Positions 23,069 to 29,806 of a stretch of 29,806 nt of DNA are shown here, one piece after another (within the stretch, counting starts at the first letter, position 1; every line of letters starts with the position of its first letter). The notes under the pieces are model-generated. The model made no database searches and was not told the origin of the DNA. It saw only the letters and a list, made by a program, of their open reading frames with translations. The stretch lies in NCBI GenBank assembly GCA_964388085.1, contig CAYLZW010000039.1:1-29806 (forward strand), written 5' to 3'. The position numbers and the translations under genes were made by a program. Origin of the DNA: CAYLZW01 sp964388085 (GTDB taxonomy: Bacteria > Myxococcota > UBA727 > CAYLZW01).

Positions 23069-23093
23069 ACGCGCTGCCCGTCGTCGGGCAGAA
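23064..23093 (-). promoter_or_regulatory. Candidate divergent promoter of the GT-C gene sharing the -10 element
   Basis: On the minus strand TAGACT (23069-23064) lies 37 bases before the GTG at 23027; the matching -35 (TTCTGC, 23093-23088, 18-base spacer) is weak. The inverted repeat at 23074-23091 covers the spacer and -35, so a regulator bound there could control both directions. Confidence 0.35.
23074..23091. repeat. Inverted repeat CTGCCCG-TCGT-CGGGCAG
   Basis: A perfect 7-base inverted repeat with a 4-base centre lies at the predicted transcription start of the rightward gene and over the -35 region of the leftward one. It may be an operator, or a hairpin in the 5' leader just before the ribosome site of the gene at 23107. 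Confidence 0.5.
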
Positions 23094-23106
23094 CGGGAAG
23101 ATCGAG

Positions 23107-24174
23107 ATGCCCCAGGCTCTCCCTGCTGCGCGCTTGGCGTCCCTGCTGGCCTTGGCGCTGCTGTCGTCGAGCCCTGCACTCGCGCAGAGCGGCGCGCTGA
23201 AGAGCGGGTTGCGCGGCCGCGTCGTCATCGCGCCCGAGCTCGCCTCGGCCAAGACATGGCCGGTGGGAGAAGAAGAGCAGCGTCGCCTCGCACGGGGCGC
23301 CCGGCTGCGGCGCGCCATGGGGCACGGCGCCCTCGGCCAGAACAGCGAGCCGATGCCGGCGCTCCTCGTCGTCCTCGAGGGTGCCCGTTCGCCGCAGAAG
23401 CCGGCCGCGCGGGAGCTGCGCGTGGAGGGCATGCGCTTCGTGCCGGCGCAGCTCCTCGTCGCCCGTCCCGGCGAGGTCCGCATCACGAACGCGCAAAAGG
23501 GCGCCGTCACCATCACGCGCGCCGGAGGTGACGTGATCGGCACCATCCAGCCGGGCGAGTCGGGCGACTTCGTCCTCGAGGTGGGCGATCACGCGCTGCA
23601 GATCCAGGAGATGCCCTTCGCGCACGCGACCGTGAAGGTCTTACCGCCGTCGCGCTTTCTGCCCGTGACCAAGGGCGGCGACATCGAGCCCATCCCCATC
23701 GAGAGCGGCGACTACCAGCTGGCGTTCTACCACGGCGCGCACGCGCTCCGCGTGCAGTCACTGTCCGTCCCCGAGGGGAAGTACCTGGCCATCGACGCCG
23801 CGGTGTCTGCGAACGGCGTCGTCACCGTGTCGATCAAGGACGGCGATCTGCAGGTCGCGGTGCCCCCCGATCCCATCATCCCGCCGCCTCCGCCACCACC
23901 GCCGCCGCGCGCACCGCCGCGCGCACCGCCGAGGACCGCGCCGACGACCCCGGACGAAGCGACCGGCACGACGCCACCGAAGCCCGCGGCCCCAAAGCCC
24001 GCGGCCGCGAAGCCCGCGGCCCCGAAGCCAGCGCCGGCGAAGGAAGCGCCGGCGAAGGCTGCTCCCGCGAAGGACGCCGCGACACCGAACGCGACCGCGA
24101 AGCCCGCGGCCCCACAGCCCGCGTCTCCGAAGCCAGCCGCCGCGGAGACCCCGCAAGAAGATTCACAGCCATGA
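23107..24174 (+). CDS. Periplasmic protein with cupredoxin/carboxypeptidase-regulatory-like fold and Pro/Ala/Lys tail
   Basis: A 355-residue exported protein. ATG 23107 gives a clean signal peptide (hydrophobic LASLLALALLSSS, cleavage after ALA at residue 26) and lies at the right distance from a promoter and ribosome site; the frame is open further upstream but that part reads as antisense of the GT-C gene. Residues 30-180 resemble the cupredoxin-like or carboxypeptidase-regulatory-like folds of Myxococcota surface proteins (LLVVLEGARSP, RFVPAQLLVARPGEVRITN, GTIQPGESGDFVLEVGDHALQI), but no copper-binding His/Cys/Met set is apparent. Residues 195-250 form a second small beta domain. From about 257 the protein is poly-Pro and then Ala/Lys/Pro repeats (KPAAPKPA), a likely wall-spanning or peptidoglycan-proximal extended tail. 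No ligand can be named. It is divergent from the GT-C gene. Confidence 0.8.
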   Translation: MPQALPAARLASLLALALLSSSPALAQSGALKSGLRGRVVIAPELASAKTWPVGEEEQRRLARGARLRRAMGHGALGQNSEPMPALLVVLEGARSPQKPAARELRVEGMRFVPAQLLVARPGEVRITNAQKGAVTITRAGGDVIGTIQPGESGDFVLEVGDHALQIQEMPFAHATVKVLPPSRFLPVTKGGDIEPIPIESGDYQLAFYHGAHALRVQSLSVPEGKYLAIDAAVSANGVVTVSIKDGDLQVAVPPDPIIPPPPPPPPPRAPPRAPPRTAPTTPDEATGTTPPKPAAPKPAAAKPAAPKPAPAKEAPAKAAPAKDAATPNATAKPAAPQPASPKPAAAETPQEDSQP

Positions 24175-24202
24175 TGACAGGTCGCGTCGCCCGCGCGTGG
24201 CG

Positions 24203-24233
24203 TTGGCCCGTCGCTGACGGGCGGTGTTAGGGT
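24203..24233 (+). promoter_or_regulatory. Hairpin/dyad inside a possible promoter of the sensor gene
   Basis: GCCCGTC-GCT-GACGGGC (24206-24222) is a perfect 7-base inverted repeat 31 bases after the preceding gene and could be its terminator. It also lies between TTGGCC (24203-24208) and TAGGGT (24228-24233), separated by 19 bases; a long spacer with a central dyad is the layout of MerR-type regulated promoters. Which use is real cannot be told here. Confidence 0.4.
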
Positions 24234-24279
24234 CCTCCGGGGCCAGGCGACCCGAGGTGAGCGGTCGCCGAGGAAGAGC

Positions 24280-26238
24280 ATGTTCAAGGTCAAGCTCTGG
24301 ATAACCGTGCTGCTCTACGTCGTCGCCGGCGCGTTTCTCATCGTGCTGGGGACGCCGAAGCTCCACGACGCCCTTCTCCCCCCGCTCGAGAGGCGGGTCG
24401 AGTCCGCCGTGCGCGCCGTCGAGGCGAATCTCGTGCTGGACTCGTCCGCGTCGCTGACGGCGGCCGCCCAACTGACGGCGCTGCCGCTCGTGCGTGACGT
24501 CGTCGATCCGGCGAAGACGCCCCCCGCCGAGCCCAGCGAGGAGCTGCTCGCGGCGCTGCTGCCCAAGGTCGAGGGTCGACTCGCGAAGCCGGCCTTCGGG
24601 GCCGTCGTCGACGCGAAGGGGAAGGTGCTGGTCAAGGCCGGTGACGATCCCGGCTTCGAAGCGTCCATCATGGGGTTCCCCGCGGTGGCCGACGCGTTCA
24701 CCGGCGTCATGCGCGACGCCATGTTGGTCTTGAGCGATAAGCCGTTCCACGTCGCGGTCGCGCCGGTGTTCTTCTCGGGTAAGCCGGTCGGCGCCGTCAT
24801 GCTCGGCTGGAGCCTCGACGCCCGCTACGCGGACGCGTTCACCGACGAGATCGGCGAGCCGGTGGTCTTGCTCCTCGGCGACCAGCGTGTCGGCGCCGCC
24901 GCACCCGAGCTGAACGGCGAGATGCTGGCGCAGGTGGCGTCGGGGGCGCCCTTCGGCGAGTACACGCCGGAGATCGTGCTGCCGCTGCCGTTGCCCATCC
25001 TGGTGGCGGATCGCGAGCGCTACGTCGGCGCGGCCCAGGTCGCCTACCCGGGCCAACAGGACGCGCGCTTCGTCGTCGCCATCGATCGCAGCGCCGCCCT
25101 CGACACCATCGCGTCGCTGCAGCTCGCCGTGCTCGGCGCGACGCTCATCGCCGGCTTCATCATCTTCTTGTTGGTGCTGAACATCCTCCGCTCCATCTCG
25201 AAGCCGATGCAGCAGCTGATGAACCACCTGAGCCAGTACGCGCAAGGCAACCCCGTGGGCATCCTGCCGGAGAGCGCGCTGAGCGGTCCGTTCGTTCGCC
25301 TCGGCAAGCAGATCAACATGATCCTGCAGTCGCCGCCTCCGGCTCAGGCACCGCGCGGGGGAGGCTCGCCGCTGGCGCCGCCCTCGCTGCCGAAGGACGC
25401 GTTCGACTCGACGCTGGTGAGCGACAGCCGGCCGCCGCCGCCGCCCTTCACAGACCCCGGCTCGCCCGCGCTCGACGACGACGGGCCGGTCAGCTTCGAC
25501 GGCATCCCCGGCCTCGGGCAGGATGACGCCGGCGCCGGCGGTGAGGGCGTTCAACCCGTGCGGGCGGCGCCCGTCTCGAACCAGCTCGCGGACAGCGCGC
25601 TCTCGGGTCTGTTCGACGAGGGCGGTGGCAGCGACCCGCTCGCCGCCTTCCGGGTGCCGAGCAACGGCGCCGCGAAGCCTCCTGTGGCGCCTCCGACGCC
25701 TCCGACGCCTCCGACGCCAGCGGCGACACCCGCGCCCTCGGGAGGCGTCGCCTTGCCTGGCGCTCGCCCGCCGGCGCACGCCGCCGCCCAGCCGACGCAG
25801 GCGCCGCCGGAGGACTTCAACCCCGAAGCGACGGCGATGTTCCAGGTGCCCGAGGCGCTGCTGCAGCAGGCCGCCCAGAGCGGCGTCGGCATCCCGGCGA
25901 TGCGCTCTACGCCGCCGCCGAGCCCGCCGCCGGCACAGCACGACGAGGCGCGCACCGTGATCGCGCAGATCCCGACGGAGCTGTTGAACCGTTCGTCGGG
26001 CGCCTCCGGCATCAGCGCCCAGGAAGAGGCTCACTTCAAGGATGTGTACCAGGAGTTCGTGAAGACGCGGGAGCAGTGCGGGGAAGACACCGACCAGCTC
26101 ACGTACGATCGCTTCCTCACGAAGCTGATGAAGAACCGTCAGCAGATCATCGAGAAGTACAACTCGAAGTCGGTGCGCTTTCAGGTCTATGTCAAACAAG
26201 GCAAGGCGGCGCTCCGCGCGGTCCCGGTACGCGAGTAG
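24280..26238 (+). CDS. Membrane sensor-like protein with MXAN_5187-type C-terminal domain
   Basis: A 652-residue protein with ribosome site GAGGAAGAG before ATG. Transmembrane helix 1 (about 6-26) and helix 2 (about 280-303) flank a periplasmic domain of about 250 residues that looks like a double Cache-type sensor (FGAVVDAKGKVLVKAG, FHVAVAPVFFSGKPVGAVMLGWSLD, ARFVVAIDRSAALDTI). A HAMP-like segment (SISKPMQQLMNHLSQYAQG) follows, then a long Pro/Ala-rich disordered part (about 350-575) with a small 9-base tandem repeat coding PTP PTP PTP. The last 70 residues (HFKDVYQEFVKTREQCGE ... YDRFLTKLMKNRQQII ... VRFQVYVKQGKAALRAV) resemble the C-terminal domain named after M. xanthus MXAN_5187. No kinase, cyclase or methyl-accepting output is present, so its signal leaves through protein contacts. 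The next gene overlaps it by 50 bases. Confidence 0.8.
   Translation: MFKVKLWITVLLYVVAGAFLIVLGTPKLHDALLPPLERRVESAVRAVEANLVLDSSASLTAAAQLTALPLVRDVVDPAKTPPAEPSEELLAALLPKVEGRLAKPAFGAVVDAKGKVLVKAGDDPGFEASIMGFPAVADAFTGVMRDAMLVLSDKPFHVAVAPVFFSGKPVGAVMLGWSLDARYADAFTDEIGEPVVLLLGDQRVGAAAPELNGEMLAQVASGAPFGEYTPEIVLPLPLPILVADRERYVGAAQVAYPGQQDARFVVAIDRSAALDTIASLQLAVLGATLIAGFIIFLLVLNILRSISKPMQQLMNHLSQYAQGNPVGILPESALSGPFVRLGKQINMILQSPPPAQAPRGGGSPLAPPSLPKDAFDSTLVSDSRPPPPPFTDPGSPALDDDGPVSFDGIPGLGQDDAGAGGEGVQPVRAAPVSNQLADSALSGLFDEGGGSDPLAAFRVPSNGAAKPPVAPPTPPTPPTPAATPAPSGGVALPGARPPAHAAAQPTQAPPEDFNPEATAMFQVPEALLQQAAQSGVGIPAMRSTPPPSPPPAQHDEARTVIAQIPTELLNRSSGASGISAQEEAHFKDVYQEFVKTREQCGEDTDQLTYDRFLTKLMKNRQQIIEKYNSKSVRFQVYVKQGKAALRAVPVRE
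25689..25718 (+). repeat. 9-base tandem repeat, three units (CCTCCGACG)
   Basis: Three consecutive CCTCCGACG units inside the disordered part of the membrane sensor gene encode Pro-Pro-Thr repeats. Being a multiple of three, changes in number would only alter linker length. Confidence 0.6.
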
Positions 26239-27631
26239 GCGCTCATCCGCCGGCGTGTTCGCGCTCGTCGTCGTGACGAGCCTGTCAGGCTGTGCGCGCG
26301 ACGACGCTTGCTGCAGCACGGACGCCGACTGCGCGGCGGGCGCGCTGTGCTTCGAGGGTCTGTGCACGCAGGCGTGTGACGACGTCAGCCAGTGTCGCGA
26401 GGGCGAGGTCTGCCTGGCGGGCGCGTGCGTGGCGCCGCTGCGGCAGCCTTCGCGCTGTCCGTTCGTCGACAAGCGGGAGCCTGTTCGTCCCATCATCGAC
26501 GCGGGAGCGCCCCCGGACGCCGGTCACGAGCGGCCCGACGCCGGACCCCAAGAGCCGCGCTGCGCGGTCTACGAGCCCAATGACGCGCGCGGCGAAGCAC
26601 CGCTGCTGCCCGAGGGCGCCGTCGACGCCGCGATCTGCCCCGACGGCGATGACGATTGGTACCGGCTGGTGCCGAGCCTGTTTGCCGCCCAGCTGCACGT
26701 GCTCGTGCGCTTCGAGCACGACGACGGCGACCTGGATGTCGAGGTCACCGACGAGGGCGGCAACCGCCTGGCGGTCAGCCAGCTGACGGGGAACGTCGAG
26801 GAGATCGTGCTGCCGCTCAGCGAGCCGCGCGATCTCTTCGTGCACGTGTACGGCTTCGGACGCGCCCAGAACGACTACACGCTCGAGGTCGAGCTGCAGG
26901 AGCTGTCCGGTGTCTGCGTAGACGACGAGCTCGAGGAGAACGACAGCGCGCAGAACCCGACGCTCATCTCGCCGGGGAGCACGAGCGCCGGCGTCTTCTG
27001 CGCCGGCGATCCGGACGTCTTTACGACGGCGATCCCCCCAGGAGCCCGCGCTCTCGCGCTGCTCTCGTACCAGCGGGGCGACGAGCTGAACCTCGAGGTG
27101 CGCGAGGCCGGCGCCGGCATCCTCGGCGCGAGCACCACCTTCTCCGGCCTCGAGCTCGTGCCGTTCGCGCGCGACCAGTCGACCGTCGTGACCCTGCGGG
27201 TCGGCGGGACGCACACGCAGGCCGGCGCGCGGCCTTACGAGTTGATGGTGCGGCTCGGCGACGGCAGCTGCGGCCTCGACCTGGCGGAGCCGAACGATGT
27301 CGTCGCCGAGAGCGTCACGGTGGCGCTGCCCGCCAACGACGGCTCGCGCGTGGTGCAAGGGATCGTGTGCGGCGACGACGTCGACGTCTGGCGGCTGCTC
27401 TGGACCCCGGGCAGCGACGGCGTCGAGCTCGAGCTCATCGCCGGCGAAGGGACGCGCGCCTTCGTCGTGCGTGACAATGATCTGTCGCTCATCGAGCCGC
27501 TCGACGCCGGAGCCGGCATCACGCTCTTGCCGAGCATCAGCGTGGTGTCGAACGAGGTGCTGGTGTTCGTCATCGGCCGTGGGGACGACACCGGCTACCA
27601 GCTCCGAGGCCGCGCCTACTACGAGGAGTGA
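26189..27631 (+). CDS. Cys-rich lipoprotein with PPC-type beta domains
   Basis: A 480-residue exported lipoprotein. The ATG at 26189 overlaps the preceding gene by 50 bases and gives an Arg-rich N-region, a short hydrophobic stretch and a canonical lipobox LSGC with lipidated Cys35. A later GTG at 26255 would lack any basic N-region, so I prefer 26189. Residues 40-75 are Cys-rich with small disulfide knots (CCSTDADC ... CFEGLC ... CLAGAC), common in Myxococcota surface lipoproteins. After an Asp/Pro linker come three repeats of about 110 residues resembling bacterial pre-peptidase C-terminal (PPC) domains, each beginning with an EPND- or EEND-like turn and a D-D-W/D-V-F/D-V-W strand (about 130-235, 242-350, 360-478). 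PPC domains bind other extracellular components; no catalytic domain is present. Spacing of 4 bases to the next gene suggests co-expression. Confidence 0.85.
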   Translation: MSNKARRRSARSRYASRRSSAGVFALVVVTSLSGCARDDACCSTDADCAAGALCFEGLCTQACDDVSQCREGEVCLAGACVAPLRQPSRCPFVDKREPVRPIIDAGAPPDAGHERPDAGPQEPRCAVYEPNDARGEAPLLPEGAVDAAICPDGDDDWYRLVPSLFAAQLHVLVRFEHDDGDLDVEVTDEGGNRLAVSQLTGNVEEIVLPLSEPRDLFVHVYGFGRAQNDYTLEVELQELSGVCVDDELEENDSAQNPTLISPGSTSAGVFCAGDPDVFTTAIPPGARALALLSYQRGDELNLEVREAGAGILGASTTFSGLELVPFARDQSTVVTLRVGGTHTQAGARPYELMVRLGDGSCGLDLAEPNDVVAESVTVALPANDGSRVVQGIVCGDDVDVWRLLWTPGSDGVELELIAGEGTRAFVVRDNDLSLIEPLDAGAGITLLPSISVVSNEVLVFVIGRGDDTGYQLRGRAYYEE

Positions 27632-27635
27632 CGAC

Positions 27636-29201
27636 GTGAGCGAAGCGCCCGACGTCCTCCCGAAGCCAGGCTCCGGCGCCTTCAAGGAGCTCCTGACGCG
27701 CGTGGGCGACGCGCTCGATCTGCCGCGCCTCGGGCTCGTGCTCGACGGCAGCCTCGATCGCAAGCAGCTCGAGGACGTGCTGCGCAAGGCCATCAAGGGG
27801 GGCGCCGTGCGTCCCGGGGGCATGCCGCGGCCGCAGCTCGTCGCGGCCGTGACGCAAGCGTTCGACAAGAGCCCGCGCGTCTCCTGGCTCGTCATGCGGG
27901 AGCTCGACAAGAGCTGCCACAAGGAGCGTCACATCGTCTCGTCCATGGACGAGGAGAGCCTCGAGGTGCGGCTGTCGTCGTATCGGGCGCTCGACTTCCG
28001 CCGCGAGCGCGCGCGCATGGTCTGGGCCCTCGTGCGCGACGGACGCAACGCGCACGTCGAGGCGGCCGAGCGCATCCTGACCGAGGCCTTCGAGAGCTTC
28101 GAGGCGGCCGCCAAGGAAGACGCCGCGGTGGCGTCGGGGGACACCGGCGCGCTCACCGAACGGCTGCGCTTGTACGAGGACGCCATCAAAGAGGCGGGCG
28201 AGCTGCTCGAGAAGGAGAAGGGCGGCCGCGAGTCCGCCGAGCGCGAGCGCGCGTCGCTGCTCACGAAGCTCGGCGTGAAGGAGCGGGGTCTGCGCGAGGA
28301 GCAGGAGCGCCGCAAGGCGGTCGAGGAGGAGGCGCGCCGATTACGCGCCGAGCTGCGCGAGCTGAAGGTGGAGCTCGAGCGCCTCGATCCCGAGCAGGTG
28401 CGCGAAGCGGTGGAGGAGCGAGACCGCCTGCGAGACAAGGCGCGCGCGCTCGAGCGGCAGGCCGAACGGGCGGCGAGGCTCGAGGCGCTCGAGGAGGAGA
28501 ACGCGGCGCTGCGGGGAGAGGCCGAGGAGCTCCGCCGGGACGCCGAGCGCGCACGCCAGCGGCACGAGGACCTCGTCGAGCAGCTCAAGGCGAAGGAGAA
28601 GGCCGCGCAGAGGCGCGTGACCTCGCTGCGCACCTCGCTGAAGACGGCTCGCAGCCTGGCTGCCGCTCCCGCGGGAGATCCCAGCATCGTCGAGGGCGAG
28701 CCCGTCGGCGAGCGCGTCGGCATCTTCATCGACGCCGCCAACCTGGCGGCCTCCGCGCGGCGCGACTTCGGCGGCAAGTTCGACTTCCGCGCGCTCTTGC
28801 CCGAGCTCGTCGCCGAGCGGCGCAAGGCGCTCGCCATCGCGTTCGTGGTCGACAACGACGAGGACACGCTCTCGGCCGGCGGCGGCTTTCAGGGCTTCGT
28901 GCGCTCGCTGCAGGGCTCCGGCTGGGAGGTGCGCCAGAAGAAGCCGCGCCTGCGCAAGGACGGCTCCGTGAAGGCCGACTGGGACATGGGCATCGCGATG
29001 GAGATCGTCGCCGCGCGCAACCGCCTCGACGTCGTCGTGCTCGGCTCCGGGGACGGCGACTTCCTGCCGCTCGTGCAGAGGCTCAAGCAGTGGGGCAAGC
29101 GCGTCGAGGTGGCCGCGTTCACGAGCTCGGCGGAGAAGGAGCTGACGCGCACCGCCGACGAGCTGTTCGTGCTCGACGGCCGCTTCCGCGCCCGCGACTG
29201 A
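27636..29201 (+). CDS. Coiled-coil protein with C-terminal NYN (PIN-like, DUF88/LabA) domain
   Basis: A 521-residue cytosolic protein. GTG at 27636 has GAGGAG 7 bases upstream, at the end of the lipoprotein gene. Residues 1-160 are a helical domain without recognised family (DLPRLGLVLDGSLDRKQLEDVLRKAI, SWLVMRELDKSCHKERHIV). Residues 170-345 are a long charged coiled coil with heptad-like Leu spacing. Residues 355-515 are a NYN nuclease-like domain: GIFIDAANLA (D366), KADWDMGIAMEI (D448, D450) and VVLGSGDGDFLPLV (D473, D475), followed by KRVEVAAFTSSA. The acidic residues that bind metal in active NYN/PIN RNases are present, so a metal-dependent RNase or structure-specific nuclease is plausible. 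Substrate and partners are unknown. The N-terminal domain might select targets. Confidence 0.88.
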   Translation: MSEAPDVLPKPGSGAFKELLTRVGDALDLPRLGLVLDGSLDRKQLEDVLRKAIKGGAVRPGGMPRPQLVAAVTQAFDKSPRVSWLVMRELDKSCHKERHIVSSMDEESLEVRLSSYRALDFRRERARMVWALVRDGRNAHVEAAERILTEAFESFEAAAKEDAAVASGDTGALTERLRLYEDAIKEAGELLEKEKGGRESAERERASLLTKLGVKERGLREEQERRKAVEEEARRLRAELRELKVELERLDPEQVREAVEERDRLRDKARALERQAERAARLEALEEENAALRGEAEELRRDAERARQRHEDLVEQLKAKEKAAQRRVTSLRTSLKTARSLAAAPAGDPSIVEGEPVGERVGIFIDAANLAASARRDFGGKFDFRALLPELVAERRKALAIAFVVDNDEDTLSAGGGFQGFVRSLQGSGWEVRQKKPRLRKDGSVKADWDMGIAMEIVAARNRLDVVVLGSGDGDFLPLVQRLKQWGKRVEVAAFTSSAEKELTRTADELFVLDGRFRARD

Positions 29202-29207
29202 AGCGCA

Positions 29208-29222
29208 CGGCCCGACGGGCCG
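29208..29222 (+). terminator. Hairpin CGGCCC-GAC-GGGCCG after the NYN gene
   Basis: A perfect 6-base stem with a 3-base loop begins 6 bases after the stop codon. It is followed by GC-rich sequence rather than a U-tract, as with the other hairpins in this window, and probably ends or trims the NYN transcript. Confidence 0.45.
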
Positions 29223-29337
29223 GGGCGCCTCGGCAGCCCGCTAAAGACGCGGCCTCGCTCGCCGCGCGCTGCGAGGCCCCAGGATCGGAGCGCCGCTCCG
29301 CGCGGACGTCTCGGCGAGGTCATGGTATGTCGGCCGC

Positions 29338-29806
29338 ATGACGGTGCTCCGCTGCGTCAGCGGTTGCGAAGGCGATCACGACGTCATGAAGCCGCTCTTC
29401 GAGTGCCCGCGTTGCGGCGGGCTCGTCGACGTGGTGCACGACGTCGAGAAGCTGAAGCGCCGCTCGGCCGAAGCCTGGCACAAGCTGCTCGCGGAGCGCG
29501 CCGCGTCGTCGTTCCCGCTCGACCGCTCCGGAGTCTGGGCGCACCGCGAGTGGGTGATGCCCGGCATCGCGCCGAGCGAGGTGGTCACGGCGGGGGAGGG
29601 CCGCGCGCCGCTCTTCCACGCGCGCCGGTTCGCGCGAGCGCTCGACGTGCGCCGCGTGCTCGTCAAGCAGTGCGGGCAATCGCTCACCGGCTCCTTCAAG
29701 GACCTCGGCATGACCGTGCTCGTCACCCTGGCGCGCGCCATGAAGCGACGCGGCGAGGACGTGCGCGCGCTCGTGTGCGCGTCGACGGGGGACACCTCCG
29801 CCGCGC
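29338..29806 (+). CDS. thrC: Threonine synthase, partial (cut by window end)
   Basis: The visible 156 residues start at ATG 29338 and run off the window. Threonine synthase converts O-phosphohomoserine to threonine with pyridoxal phosphate, the last step of threonine synthesis in the cytosol. The N-terminus has a zinc ribbon of the long-form type (C6, C10, C23, C26), then the substrate-entry motif VVTAGEGRAPLFHARR and the cofactor lysine K121 in TGSFKDLGMT, followed by CASTGDTSAA, the phosphate-binding loop. These identify the fold-type II enzyme with confidence. The start has no clear ribosome site; TATGTC (29326-29331) lies 6 bases upstream and may be a -10 element of a leaderless transcript. 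Other fold-type II enzymes, such as threonine dehydratase, lack this zinc ribbon. Confidence 0.92.
   Translation, partial: MTVLRCVSGCEGDHDVMKPLFECPRCGGLVDVVHDVEKLKRRSAEAWHKLLAERAASSFPLDRSGVWAHREWVMPGIAPSEVVTAGEGRAPLFHARRFARALDVRRVLVKQCGQSLTGSFKDLGMTVLVTLARAMKRRGEDVRALVCASTGDTSAA

Noticed and set aside
22918..23106. Upstream extension of the periplasmic protein
   Set aside because: It overlaps the GT-C gene in antisense and lacks a signal peptide at the N-terminus, whereas ATG 23107 follows a promoter and ribosome site and begins a clean signal peptide.
25689..25718. Tandem repeat as a regulatory or phase-variable element
   Set aside because: Unit length is a multiple of three and it lies inside a disordered Pro-rich linker, so it only alters linker length.
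24163..26496. Minus-strand frame of 777 codons
   Set aside because: Antisense of the membrane sensor gene; Arg/Ala/Gly-rich with no motif.
1..29806. Insertion sequences, prophage, integrase, tRNA or rRNA genes
   Set aside because: No transposase or integrase motifs, terminal inverted repeats, cloverleaf-like sequence or ribosomal RNA sequence was seen on either strand.

Overview
The window is very GC-rich with strong G/C preference at third codon positions, densely coding and without any sign of mobile DNA, tRNA, rRNA or CRISPR. Its gene types point to Myxococcota (class Polyangia or a relative): a DUF4388-type protein with an acidic linker, a Tgl-like TPR lipoprotein, a membrane sensor with what looks like the MXAN_5187 C-terminal domain, a membrane-anchored Ser/Thr kinase, an FHA-GAF adenylate cyclase, and a Cys-rich lipoprotein with PPC-type repeats. 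The assignment rests on protein character only; no taxonomic marker gene is present.

Layout. (1) 1-1441, minus strand: DUF4388 protein, cut by the window edge. (2) 1754-5238, plus: secreted protein, cytosolic unknown, Tgl/PilF-like lipoprotein, RecO and a zinc-ribbon protein overlapping recO by 4 bases; probably one operon behind a divergent intergenic region carrying three TGTAGGAC boxes. (3) 5318-14901, plus: the most unusual block. It holds a CHAD-like helical protein, a small basic protein, an unknown 298-residue protein, a CYTH (triphosphate tunnel) protein, a 919-residue protein with a pyruvate-kinase-like catalytic region at its C-terminus, and a 1134-residue protein with an apparent second, divergent CYTH domain. 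A perfect heptanucleotide tandem repeat lies between the last two genes. (4) 14992-15708, minus: membrane-anchored TPR protein, divergent from (5) 15897-21655, plus: adenylate cyclase, Ser/Thr kinase and a processive GT2 glycosyltransferase. (6) 21564-23027, minus: GT-C type membrane glycosyltransferase whose 3' end overlaps the GT2 gene by 92 bases. (7) 23107-29201, plus: periplasmic protein with a Pro/Ala/Lys tail, membrane sensor, PPC lipoprotein and a coiled-coil NYN-domain protein. (8) 29338 onward: threonine synthase, cut by the window end.

How they fit. Block 3 is the best candidate for an undescribed system: CHAD and CYTH domains are the known polyphosphate/triphosphate-handling pair, and here they sit in an apparent operon, with 4-base coupling between CYTH and the pyruvate-kinase fusion, which lacks the usual C-terminal regulatory domain and has changes near its active site. 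A phosphate-energy or polyphosphate role is inference. The rest is signalling (cAMP, Ser/Thr phosphorylation), envelope glycan synthesis and surface proteins, plus two housekeeping genes (recO, thrC). Several promoters have a -10 element 5-6 bases before the start codon, suggesting leaderless mRNAs.
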